This document shows, piece by piece, positions 47,858 through 58,522 of a stretch of DNA of 64,000 bases. The stretch comes from Microvelia longipes (Eukaryota; Arthropoda; Insecta; Hemiptera; Veliidae): contig JACMZG010001870.1 of assembly GCA_018340805.1 (NCBI GenBank), positions 21,333,745 through 21,397,744 of the forward strand, written 5' to 3'. The notes beneath the pieces are model-generated. The model was not told where the DNA came from, did not search any database, and saw only the letters and a program-made list of their open reading frames with translations. Position 1 is the stretch's first letter. Each line of letters starts with the position of its first letter. The translations under genes were made by a program, and so were the position numbers.

Positions 47858-47938
47858 AACAGAATTCGAACCACAGCCTAAACTGACTGTTAGGGTGTAA
47901 GATAATAGAACTTCATAGCCTAGACCTCTCGGCTGTTG
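47858..47938 (-). repeat. tRNA(Leu/Ser)-like relic on the minus strand
   Basis: The complement reads AGCCGAGAGGTCTAGGC (A-box region, 47918-47934) and GGTTCGAATTC (B box, 47862-47872). The spacing between them is long enough for a variable arm, as in class II tRNAs. The 5' and 3' ends do not pair as an acceptor stem, so it is a pseudogene or SINE head rather than a functional tRNA. Confidence 0.45.
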
Positions 47939-48489
47939 TATAATTTGCTTACCCATTGAGGCTCGCAAGCCACTTTAAGTTATTCAAAATTTCCCATGAA
48001 CCAACTTGATAATAACATACCTCCCCAACATAAATACACGTAAACACGTTATACCGCGATAGTATTAGATTATTTTAGCCAGATTCTTTGTAATACTTTG
48101 AATTTAGTAAACATTTGTCTAAATCTCTAAATTTCTATCATCTTCGTTAATCTATTATTTTGATAATAAATAGAACGGTCTTGTAAAAGCTAATAAAAAG
48201 TGATTTTTAGATAACGTATGGTATTATTTTTTATAAATATACTTTTAAAAACTTTATTTCATTCAAAATAGGGGTTTCCACCAACTTTATAGTCAACATA
48301 ATCCGCTGTTAACATTGCAATTATCTTATGACATTATTAAATTGTTATGAAACAATTTAAAATGTTTAAAATTAAACACCTCCTCACAGAACCATTACTT
48401 TGACCCAGGAATACTAAAGTGCTTGACTTAAAGATGGTGTTCGTTATTGTCTATAACCGTGTTCGAAAACAATTGACGAATCTCTTACA

Positions 48490-48680
48490 TATTCCCTGCT
48501 TAGAGATACATTTTAAGCTTTTCACCGGAAAAAAACAGTAGTTGCAACAGCACGCTCTGGGATTACTTTGTAACTCTTTTTCTAGAGAACCAATTTGATT
48601 TCACTGGGCATAATAGTTATATTTACGCACTAAGGGAGAAAACATAGTCACTACGCCCTAGCATTTTTGTTAGTTCAAGA
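48490..48680. repeat. Degenerate repeat sharing sequence with 44140-44345
   Basis: CTACGCCCTAGCATTTTTGTTAG followed by a TTAGACATTTTTTATTAA block repeats the end of the family F fragment at 44260-44340. Upstream parts are too diverged to align with confidence. Confidence 0.4.
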
Positions 48681-49969
48681 TACATTAGACATTTTTTATT
48701 AATTTATAATACATAAAATAATTTAATTATAGTATTAATTCTATTAAAGAAACACTCTCTTTAAGTTTAAAGTATAAAATATAGCCTATTAATTGACCTG
48801 TGAGAGTTGTCAGTACCTTGTGCTGGGGTAATATTATTAAATAATTCAAGGCCTCTTGCGCTAGGACTAAACCATTTCCAAACTTACCACTATTAAACTA
48901 TTACTACTTGTACTTTTATTTCCTTTAATGAAATTGGAAAATATTTGAGCAATTTTAAATTTATTTCCTATTGAGGTTTGAATGGAGCTTTTAGTCACGT
49001 TAGCAGAATAAGCCTGGAAACATGAAAGTTCATGTTTCTCTTGAGGGAAACATAAACTATAGTTTCACTATACTTTTTAAATAGGGTTTAATGATATACT
49101 ATTTACTTATAAGAAGAAAAGTCAACTTTTTTCCCTTTTGGGGGACAACTCATTTTTCTTCCAGTGTGAGCTACTAACTTAAACTGATACTATTTATTTT
49201 TTAATTTACCTTATCTTTATAATCATTCCGTTTCGGGCGTTCTGCTTTATTTATAAACTAAATTAGTTTTAAATTTATTTTTGATTTAATACGTTTACTA
49301 AACAGCGAAACTAAAGGAAATGTAAAAAAGGTTTAATGTTGTATATAACACTTAAGAAAATCACTGTAAAATCTAAACTATAACAAGCCTCCCTCTTTCC
49401 ATCTTATTGGATTCCATTAAACAGTTTCCTAAGCAAAAAAGCCTTCTCTATACCCTTTTATTGTATTAAGTTGTTCTCATTAAGTACTTTAAAAGTTAAG
49501 TAAGACTTAAGTCTCTACTTGAGGCTAAATACTATAATGAGACTTAAATGAGTCCAATTTATTATGTTTAATCCTATTATAATAATTCTACTTACTGTTT
49601 TTATAATAGCCAGCTTGCTTAAAGGATTTATAAGTAACGTAGAGAAAATTTGTGTAACTTTTTCATTCTATTTGAACCTCTTGGTATAGAGCTTTTATTT
49701 TGAACGTTAAGTATTAAGTAACACTTAGTGAAACCAATTTAATAGATATTGCTTCTTATAAATATATCAAATAATTAATTTGTGCAGCTGCATTGAGAGA
49801 AATCTATCATTAAAACTGATAATATTTTAAAATATAGATAGCAACTATAACGAGGTTAGTAGAGAAAAGATTGTCTTCAGTTTTTTATATTCTTTATCAA
49901 TCAGTAACTTATTATATTTATTGTTAAACACATATAAAAATCTCATATGTTTATTTTTATATTGTTGCT
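48681..49969. other. Gene-free AT-rich stretch
   Basis: I see nothing supportable here apart from short A/T tracts. Confidence 0.45.

Positions 49970-50059
<90 letters not shown>
49970..50059. repeat. (TA)n-(TG)n compound microsatellite
   Basis: About 70 bp of interrupted TA repeat followed by about ten TG units. Confidence 0.95.
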
Positions 50060-50129
50060 AAAAGTTTCTTCTCTGCTTGGGAAATTGAAATTAAGCTCTT
50101 CTTCATTAGACTAGCAGATAAAATTAACA

Positions 50130-50950
50130 ATTTATCTAGCGGTCACTTGAGTACTTTCCTTTAATGGAAGATCTCGAGGCTATTTTCACCTCTCTTATCT
50201 TTTTATTAAGGGCATTCAAAAATATAATTTTAATACTAACTAAAAGATATTGTTGAGCTGACTCATTCTACCGAATTTTATATCTTTTACACAGGCGTTT
50301 TACATAATATGGCTCAAAGTTAGGCAGATTTGACACTCACTCACTCACTCATCAAATTTCTCAGGCACTTTGATATATATTTGATACTTTGATATAATTT
50401 GATATATCGATAAATGTTGATATGAAAATCAATGAAAAAATGTCAAATCTAACATTTCAGTTCCTTCTACCTAATGTGTTCTACCTAAGTTGAAAGGTAA
50501 TCCTAACCTCAATTTTACGTATAAATAAAATTTGTGAAAACTAGCGCTACCTGGTAAAGACCTCCAAAACTAAGAATATCAAAAGTTTTATTTTGACAGG
50601 ACATAATAAAAATTTTTTACGCAATGTAATTAAAGTAACTTGTTTAATTAAAGAAAATGAAACTTTTTTGTAATAAATAAGTGTACGAAGTCTTGGCGGT
50701 TTCACTTTGTAACTTGGCCACTACGCAGCACACACAAAAATGCATTATAAGCTTATTAAATAGTCTGAAAATATTATTATAGTGTATGTCTACACTCTAT
50801 ACGAGATGTTTTGTACCTCACTACCTTTAGCGGTGTAATAGCCAAGTCATAAAGTGAAACCGCCAAGACCGCATATATTTACAAGGATTATTGGGAACCT
50901 AAGTCTTGGCTAGTTCAAAGGTCACATACCTTTTTACGCTAGACTTGGCT
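50130..50950. repeat. Dispersed repeat R, copy B (no MITE; internal inverted duplication)
   Basis: Reverse-complement match of copy A (10464-12110), contiguous where copy A carries the MITE (about 50545-50560). It also holds an inner inverted pair: AGTCTTGGCGGTTTCACTTT at 50691 against AAAGTGAAACCGCCAAGAC at 50855-50873. The stretch between about 50690 and 50873 is therefore bounded by inverted repeats, which copy A lacks. The ACTCACTCACTCACTCATCA run (about 50336-50355) corresponds to TGAGTGAGTGAGTG in copy A. Confidence 0.75.
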
Positions 50951-51700
50951 CGTACTCTCTTCCGCAATAATAATGTGCGCAATACAATGTACTATTTTGA
51001 TATAAATAACCAATTACATACAAAAATACATAATATTCTTATGTTTATTAACTGAATAATGTAGTTCTAAATTTAATTAATAAATTAATGTGGATAAACA
51101 CGAAACGAAACATCAATTCAAATTTTTAATTAAATTTTACACATAATAAATAATACCAGTAAAGGATTATTGGATGAAATTAGAATTGTTAAATAGACAT
51201 TACAATAAGGTAATTAGATATTGAAATCAGGTTATTTTAATTGACTTGGAAAAGAGGGGGATGAGCGTGCAGTGTAAGTGAATTAGGACTAGAGGGGGTG
51301 TGTCGGGAGTAGTTTGCAGGCAATAAAGCATTGTAATCATTATGCTTGGATCAATAGATGCACATTTATGGAGCGACATTGTTTCTATTGTGTCAGATGA
51401 ATTAGTACATTTTATTGAGATAACTCTTTAGATGTTGATAAATAAATTTATAAGCATTTATTCAAAATTTAACACATCAAAGTGAACTTCAGGGTGGTCC
51501 AAAAGGCTCCCATTTCCCCCTTTTAATTTTTGACGGACAAAATGTATAAAGGAACACATTTGTAAAATAAGGACAAACTATTAGTTATAATAATGTCCAT
51601 TTAGAGCATTGCGGCACATCAGAGGTAACCCCTGCGAGAACAACCTCAGGGGGTTGTGCAACCGTTGCGATCAATGTGTAATCCAAAGTTGGCACTAGTT
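50951..51700. other. Gene-free stretch
   Basis: Includes a purine-rich patch at 51250-51305 and a CAGGGTGGTCCAAAA string at about 51490-51504 that looks like one end of a mariner-type element. No partner end was found. Nothing coding. Confidence 0.4.
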
Positions 51701-51727
51701 TTTTTAATATTATTTTATAAATTAAAA

Positions 51728-51815
51728 GCGTATCTGGGATGCGAACTAGACCTCCTTGGTGTGATAAGTTAGTATAAATACTGACGCTTTAACAACCTCG
51801 ATCACGGCGGTGGCT
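51728..51815 (-). repeat. tRNA-like relic on the minus strand
   Basis: The complement contains TGATCGAGGTTGTTAAAGCG (A-box like, about 51785-51804), then a CAGTATTTATACTAACTTATC stretch, then TAGTTCGCATCCC (B-box like). The order and spacing fit a tRNA-derived SINE head. Several conserved positions are lost. Confidence 0.35.
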
Positions 51816-52310
51816 CCAAACTATTTCTAACTAGTGACGAAAAAAATGTTCCTAGAACAAAACAGCATTTATTTTATCTAAAATACACGAAACGCACGTC
51901 TGAAATTTTATTTTTAACTTTTTTGGGTGCTATTTGTTTGTCCAAGAACAAATCATCATTTATTTTACCTTAAAGACACGAGACGCCATTGAGAATTTTT
52001 ATTTTTTATTTTATTTTTTGTTTGGGATGCTCTTCTACATTTTTTCCTTTTTATTCGGGGCTAGAAATGTGATAATAAAAGAAAAAATCAAAGGAAAAAA
52101 ATAGTTATTATTTTGTTTATAGAATCGAAATACAATGGAGAGCCTATAGTTTCAAGAATGTATTTTATACCGTTCAAAATTAAGAAGGTGTGACTTTTGG
52201 ATCATCTTGTTAAATGTATAATAAAAATAAACTTTTAACGTATACATTATTTAGTGATATTTAAAATGAAGTCTTAATTTACCTCTTGGTGAGGCAAATA
52301 AGGCAAATGA

Positions 52311-53213
52311 GATAATGAATCTTTTAATTCGTACATTCGTGCTTTAAAATCTTTAGACGTAACTACAGATAAGTGTGCGTGTATGTTATTTCCCTTAGTT
52401 GAAGCTGCACTACTATCAGAAATATTAAGAATCTGGCCACGGAAGCATAAAGATACAGAAGTAGATGAAACTCAGAACACCTCCAACAGTAATGTAGCAG
52501 AGAGAAAATTAAAGAAACTTATGAAATTTCTTGGCAGTGAAGTAGAAGACGAAGAAAGAGCTACCCTAGCGATGTTAGGTTTCGTTCTACAATCCTGTAG
52601 TTATTTAAATGATGCATCAACTGCTTCTGATTACTTGCGACTTCCTAAAAAAGATCTGAAAATAATTATAAATATAAGAACTAAAAGAGTGAAAATACAC
52701 TGAAAGAAAATACACTAAAAGAAGGTGTTCGTCAGCTAAGGGCTTCAGTTATAAAGAAAGAAAAGAAAAAGTCAGCTTGACGAAACTTGGCTATGTATAT
52801 TTGAAACCTCATTTACCAAGACTCTGCTATAGTAATGACAGATGTTTATTGTGTTCAAGACGTCATGTTTCTGTTATGTGTCCAAATCTGGCTAATAAAA
52901 ACAGAAAAACAAAAACAGAAAGCGACTGCGAATATAATGTTTTATACAGGTCGGTGTACGAGTATAACGATACATTCTTTTCGCAAACGCTTGTGATAAA
53001 GGTTTATATCAACACCTTTGTGTTAGTGCTGTTTTGGATACTGGTTCACAACGGTCCTATATCACAAAGTCAGTTATTAAGAAATTAGGTTACAAATCTC
53101 TAGGAGAAATACAACAAATTAATTTTCTTTTTGAAGGGAAATCTGAGTCTAAAAAGCATAGTTCATACAACATCACAGCTTGTCATAAAAATAGCGAGTC
53201 AAAATTATTTTAA
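52311..53213 (+). pseudogene. BEL/Pao-type retrotransposon gag-protease relic
   Basis: Three broken frames run in the usual gag-pol order. The first (52311-52703) holds a gag stretch with ALKSLDVTTDK, FPLVEAALLSEILRIWPRK and a KLMKFLGSEVEDEERATLAM block, which I recognise from BEL/Pao gag. The second (from 52777) has TKLGYVYLKPHLPRLC, a second knuckle that has lost its Cys residues. It is followed by an intact CX2CX3HX4C knuckle (C23, C26, H30, C35 of that frame). The third frame (about 52980-53213) carries the retropepsin active-site motif AVLDTGSQRSYIT. Frame changes occur between blocks, and gag is 5'-truncated at a stop at 52308. No reverse transcriptase, RNase H, integrase or LTRs follow. 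It is a dead fragment of the gag/protease end. Confidence 0.85.
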
Positions 53214-54415
53214 AAATTTTAATGAAATTTGAAAAAGATAAAGTTATACTTCAACTTATTATTAAGAAATACATCCATTTACATCCAGAAATACATACAG
53301 TTGGTAAAATATAGTTATGTTGGCTAATATTAAATTTTTAATAAATCTAAATTTAAAAGAAAATTTTGTATTAAGTATTTATTTGTTAATAATATTTTAA
53401 AATATTCGCTGTTTTGATTATTATTAATTAAGATATTGAATTTAAGTACATTTTTTAAAGCAGGAGCAGGATTTTTTAAAAAAAATGTTTTTTCTTTAGT
53501 TACCGGAAGTAATATTTGTTGTCGAAGAAAATATATTATGTATTTATTTTAAAAGAATCAGTATTTATTGTCTCAGACGTAGGATCATATCCCTCTAAGA
53601 AAATACATGAACACACAACACACACAAACACGGAGTAACATATTTGTTCTATTTCTTTGCTTATCTCATTATTGAGATATAGTATTGCCCAAGGCGATAC
53701 TATGTATCTCCAAGGAGCTTTTCCGTTCCGTTCTCAAAGTATATTATTACAGATTTGTTTGCTTTTGCTGTAGTTTTTTCCCCTTGAAATTTTCTCTGTC
53801 ACCATATCCAATTTCCTTAGTTTTTTTTTATCAAAACAATTCTTTATCAGAAAATATTGGAATGTTGTAGGTCTACCTTCCATTTGCGTATACATAAAAA
53901 ATGTATACAACTTTATCTTTTATACATTTTTATTGAGTTATCGGATCCATACGTACGGTAAAACTTACTATAAGCAACTTTTTAAAATTAAACTTTAAAC
54001 AAGACAATACAACTGAGGCACGTTTTTTTTTGGGGGGGGGGGGTTAATTGTGGGTTTTACTTAAACCATTATTCCTGTCAATTTCCCGTGGTTTCGAAGA
54101 GAAAAAACCGTTCGATGAATGTGCTATTTCTTATAAAATTCATGGATACCAAATTTTTTTGCGAATACGTATGCCGTAGAAATCACATCACAAATATAAT
54201 CTTTGGTAGTCTTTTGTCATTTTTAAAGGCTTCTCTTATCATCTCATACTTTCATCTTAAAGTCTATCTTCTTTACTACATGCATTCTGAGGTGTAATAT
54301 CTTTTGAATAGTCTTTTCTGTGGTTTATTGTCCATCCTTATTCGTGGAGTCAGTAAAGTACATCATCCCTGTCATACAGCCTATGTTAAGGTCTTTTTTT
54401 TATTTTAATTTTTTT
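53214..54415. other. Gene-free stretch
   Basis: No LTR, polymerase or host exon is found downstream of the gag-protease relic. A 12-G run at 54032-54043 after a T run recalls the G run in repeat G at 15432, but too little matches to assign it. Confidence 0.45.
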
Positions 54416-54836
54416 GTGTCAACGGAGGGGAAATGAGACGGACTCTAGGAAAAAGCGTTATCCCTCGGAAGCCTAGCCCATGGCACCGGTCCATGGAGTG
54501 TGGGGACTGACCGACTTCTCGACTGCCCAGCCGGTACCGTAGCAGCGATTGTCAGGCCTTACCCCACTAAAACTCTCTAGAGGTAAAACATCTCCGCCAG
54601 GCGCATACCCCCAATTGGCAAGGAGTACTGCACCGGTAGTCTCCACCACGGTCCCAACACATGGTCGGCTAACTTCTGACCAGTGAGGAGGCAGCTTCTC
54701 TGACTTATGACTGCGCAGCCTAATGACTTCACTAACCTAAAGACAAACAACTAAAGCCTAATATCACAGTTCGGCCACTGCCTCTCGCAAGAGAAACCAT
54801 ACACTGCGGTTTGAACATATTGCCGGGGTAATGATA
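54416..54836. repeat. GC-richer interspersed repeat
   Basis: It begins after a T-rich run with GTGTCAACGGAGGGGAAATG and AGACGGACTCTAGG and is about 50% GC, unlike its surroundings. The part near 54755-54830 (CTAATATCACAGTTCGGCCA, then CGGTTTGAACATATTGCCGG) is shared with units at 56645-56960. No open frame survives. It may be a LINE or non-autonomous element end, but no reverse transcriptase motif is seen. Confidence 0.5.
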
Positions 54837-54837
54837 A

Positions 54838-55544
54838 AATTCTGGCGCGGTGGTCCGCATGTCGGGCGAATTTCCTTTGGATGCGTGTTTCCGTGCTTTT
54901 TACATTATATAAGTTTAACTACTAAATAAATAATTCCGGCGCGGTGGTCCGCTGTCGGGCGAATTTCATTTAGAATGCGTGTTTCCGTGCTAAACAACCT
55001 ATTTCTTGCTTATGCAAGAGCCATGCCCATTGCGTGGTTCCGGTTCATGCTTTAGAACCTAAGCAGTTACTCAATTGTCAAGCACTGCTCGTAACTCATT
55101 TTGTCTGTATTTCCCAAAGGAAATGCGCATATTTATCCAGTTGGTTGTACAGAACTATGCCTCTAAAAATAGAATTACGCACTATTACTAGCACTAGTTT
55201 AAAGCTTAGTTACTTATCTTTAAGCTTGGTCAGTTATGTTTAAAGGTTTTAGCGCATTTCCTTTGGAAAATACAGACAAAATGAGTTACGAGCAGTGCTT
55301 GACAATTGAGTAACTGCTTAGGTTCTAAAGCATGAACCGGAACCACGCAATGGGCATGGCTCTTGCATAAGCAAGAAATAGGTTGTTTAGCACGGAAACA
55401 CGCATTCTAAATGAAATTCGCCCGACAGCGGACCACCGCGCCGGAATTATTTATTTAGTAGTTGTAAACTTATATAATGTAAAAAGCACGGAAACACGCA
55501 TCCAAAGGAAATTCGCCCGACATGCGGACCACCGCGCCAGAATT
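54838..55544. mobile_element. Foldback family F: near-identical 291/293-bp hairpin arms
   Basis: The left arm 54838-55128 and right arm 55252-55544 are reverse complements. I see only one substitution (near 55113) and one 2-nt indel (near 54910), around a 123-nt loop. Each arm begins with two copies of a 60-bp unit (AATTCTGGCGCGGTGGTCCG...TGCGTGTTTCCGTGCT), which differ from each other by a few changes present in both arms. The hairpin therefore formed after the unit duplicated. It has no coding capacity: the 69-codon frame at 55034-55243 spans arm and loop. Older relatives are at 23236-23660, 44140-44345 and 63514-63830. Confidence 0.9.
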
Positions 55545-56270
55545 ATTTTATAGTTGTAAACTTATATTAGGTAAAAAAACGATAGAAAAATTATTGTCCC
55601 TACTAGGATTTGAACCCAGGTACTCTGGTTTGAGAGCTCGCATCCAAAGGAAATTCGCCCGACATGCGGACCACCGCGCCAGAATTATTTTCTAGTTGTA
55701 AACTTATATTTAGTAAAAAAAAACGATAAAAACTTATCGACCCTTCCAGGATGTGAACCCAGGTACCCTGAGTTTGAGTGGTCGTATTGACTCCGGACCA
55801 CTGCCATTCAACTCAGAGGCCCAAAAACATTGAAAACGACACCTACCGAAATTTAATTTTTAACGACCGTAATGTTGGTTTTCTATAATTTTTTGTGGTT
55901 TTTTCGACTTTTTGGTAACTTAGAGTGGTCGTATCGTCTTCGGACCGGTTTCATTCGATTCAGCGCTCAAAATACATAGAAACGACACCCTACTCGAAAT
56001 TTATTTTTATCGACCTATATTTTGGTTTTTGGTAATTTACAATGGTTTTTTCGATTTTTAGGTCACTTAGAGTGGTCGTATCGCCTTCGGACCGGTTTCA
56101 TTCGATTCAGCGTCTCAAAAAACATAAATATTGACCTTTTTCGCGGCAAAAAATATTAACCCTGAATTTTGGCTGATTTTTTGAAAATTTCGCTGACTCA
56201 GCAAACCGGGTTAATGACGTCACAAAAACCTGGTTTTCAATAGGGTTCGTGTCCTCCCTAAGGTTGATTT
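55545..56270 (-). repeat. tRNA-like repeat G: tandem units
   Basis: On the minus strand three head-to-tail units of about 146 bp start near 55778, 55923 and 56070. Each contains GACCACTC(T)AAGT, CGGTCCGAAG and GGTGTCGTTT blocks. The lowest-coordinate unit carries a tRNA-like part: GAGTTGAATGGCAGTGG (A-box region) and CTGGGTTCACATCCTGG (B box, about 55748-55764). A second B box (GGGTTCAAATCC, about 55608-55619) belongs to a shorter duplicated unit at 55545-55670, whose outer part is the same CGGACCACCGCGCCAGAATT as the foldback arm. The far end, 56195-56270, matches 43600-43680. Confidence 0.7.
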
Positions 56271-56343
56271 TTGTACCAAGTTTGGTTAAAAAATATTAAT
56301 CCGTTCGAAAGATAGAGTGTTTACAAGAAAGTGTCTAGAAATA

Positions 56344-56356
56344 CATATATATATAT

Positions 56357-56444
<88 letters not shown>

Positions 56445-56452
56445 TATATATA
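56344..56452. repeat. (TA)n microsatellite
   Basis: About 109 bp of TA repeat with a few AATA interruptions, inside repeat G. Confidence 0.95.
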
Positions 56453-57115
56453 AAGTCTCGCAAAAAATTTTTTTTCGTCATTAGGGACCTCTGAAACGGA
56501 TTTGTGTCGTGGTCCGAGGTTCGAATTCCGCCATGACGCCTATCCCATTAGTGAATTTTTTCCCAAAGGAAATTCGCTAACAGTGGTCGATCAGATTTAA
56601 ACCTAAAATAAATACCTAATCCTAGTTAAAACATATCTACATGACCTAGCCTAATATCACAGAATGCCGAGGACAAGCCAGGCAGCCGGTTTTAACAGAT
56701 TGCCGGGACTGGTTGCCGTTCGGCCTAAACTAACTAAACCTAAATATCACATAATTGGGTGATAGTTCCTCCAGCTATGCTGTGGGCGCACACCCGGTTT
56801 TAACATATTCCCGAGGTGAGCATTAATTACCACCCCCTATCTAACCTAGCCTTAACTTAATATCACAGCAAAATTACACTAACTAACCTAGATTAAAGGA
56901 ATCAACTGCCGTATCCCATTGACCTGCAATGCGGGAGCCTGCCCACCATCCGGTTTGAAAAAATGGCTGGGGGGATAGTTACGACAGCCGCTGAACTATA
57001 CCTAAACTATCCTAATAAACTAAGACTAACCTGACTCTGTTGAACCTAAATCTTATGGTAGAATCCTGCCCTACGCAGGAATTCTACAGATGATGTTAAG
57101 GTCTAATATTCTTAA
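56453..57115. repeat. End of repeat G and GC-richer tandem units
   Basis: 56488-56545 resumes repeat G (GGGACCTCTGAAACGGATTT) and has a B-box-like GAGGTTCGAATTCC (about 56517-56530). From 56640 about three loose units follow, each with (C)TTAATATCACA, then CCGGTTTTAACATATTCCCG or CCGGTTTGAAAAAATGGCTG. They are shared with the end of 54416-54836. ACCTAACCTA-like spacers separate them. No coding sequence. Confidence 0.55.
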
Positions 57116-57246
57116 CACTATCTCTCCTGACATTTTAAAAAACAATTATTCATAATTCCATTTAAATTCACATGGTTGTTATTATTTTGTATTTTTAACC
57201 CAAAATGTATCATAATTTGTTCATAATGCATTGTATGCATTCAAGG

Positions 57247-57334
<88 letters not shown>
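57247..57334. repeat. (TA)n microsatellite
   Basis: About 88 bp of TA repeat with one AATA interruption. Confidence 0.95.
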
Positions 57335-57994
57335 CGTAAGATCTTATATTTTCTGAACGAAGTATTGTTTCCTGACAATAAAATGATTATTTAATCATAT
57401 TTCCACGAATCTAAATCTTGCCAGGTTAATAAATTCTTTAAAAAATATTAATAGTTACAGTTTGTACTGTTAAAAGTCAAAATTAGCGTTTAGGCATCTT
57501 AATCAATTATTTAAATGCCGAAAATTATATTAACATATTCTGTTCTTTGCTTTCATAAAGAAAAAATAATAAAATGAATGTTTAATGGATGAGATAAAGT
57601 TTTAAACTAAAAACATTTTTACAAAAAAATATTCCACTAAAAATCATTTTTACTTTGTAAAAACGTTAAAATACAATAAGTAAATTGATAAAGTTGAAAT
57701 AAAAACTAGGAACATTAAATATTTATTACTTACTAAGTTTTTATAAGAAACCCCACTAGTTAGAGAAAAAAACTCTTTGTGGGATTTAAAAAACTTTTTT
57801 GGTAGTTTTTGAGCTCCTTCAATTTTAGAATTAGTTTAAACTTACAATATATTAAAGTATTGCAGAATTAGCTTTCTGCACTCAAGAAGTTCCTTATTTG
57901 AGTGTAGTATTGAACTGCGTTTTATTTTATTTTAGTTAAAAATAAATTATTATTAGTGATAAATTATACATTTATTATGATTATGGTTTTAATA

Positions 57995-58030
57995 ACTTTA
58001 ACAAATATTCTTACAGGTATGGTGGAAAGC
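57995..58030 (+). other. Candidate recursive splice site 3 (junction 58016/58017)
   Basis: ATATTCTTACAG directly followed by GTATGG. The pyrimidine tract is short and the donor moderate. It is weaker than the other three sites and may be chance. Confidence 0.25.
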
Positions 58031-58469
58031 TTCTATACTTTTTCATTTTTTATTGAATGACATACAAATTTTACTTTAAAATTATGTTTGTTGAAAAATT
58101 ATTTCCCTTGCATGGTACAAAGCTCTTATGTGTATTTAATATTTTATTGTATTTAAAACCTAATATAAATTTTTACTTCAAAAATATATGTGGTATATTT
58201 TTAAGAATATATTTTGAGATATGTCATAAAATATGTAATATGTTGTTCACTGAAATCAGTGAATTAAGATATTGTACAACATTTTATCACAAAAAGTCTT
58301 TTCTTTAAAAATACTTGCAAAACTCCTTGGAATGTCAAATAAGGTCCTCTCTTTTTGTAGAAGTAGCTATCAACATGTGTTTTGTTGATTTTAAAATTTT
58401 TAGTGGATTCAGTCAATGACTTATTAAGTTATTCGTACCTTTTTAAAATTAATTTTTAAATATGAGTGT

Positions 58470-58521
<52 letters not shown>
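58470..58521. repeat. (TA)n microsatellite
   Basis: About 52 bp of TA repeat. Confidence 0.95.

Positions 58522-58522
<1 letters not shown>

Noticed and set aside
51488..51506. Mariner-type element end (CAGGGTGGTCC)
   Set aside because: Only one end is seen; no inverted partner or TA flank could be found within several kilobases.
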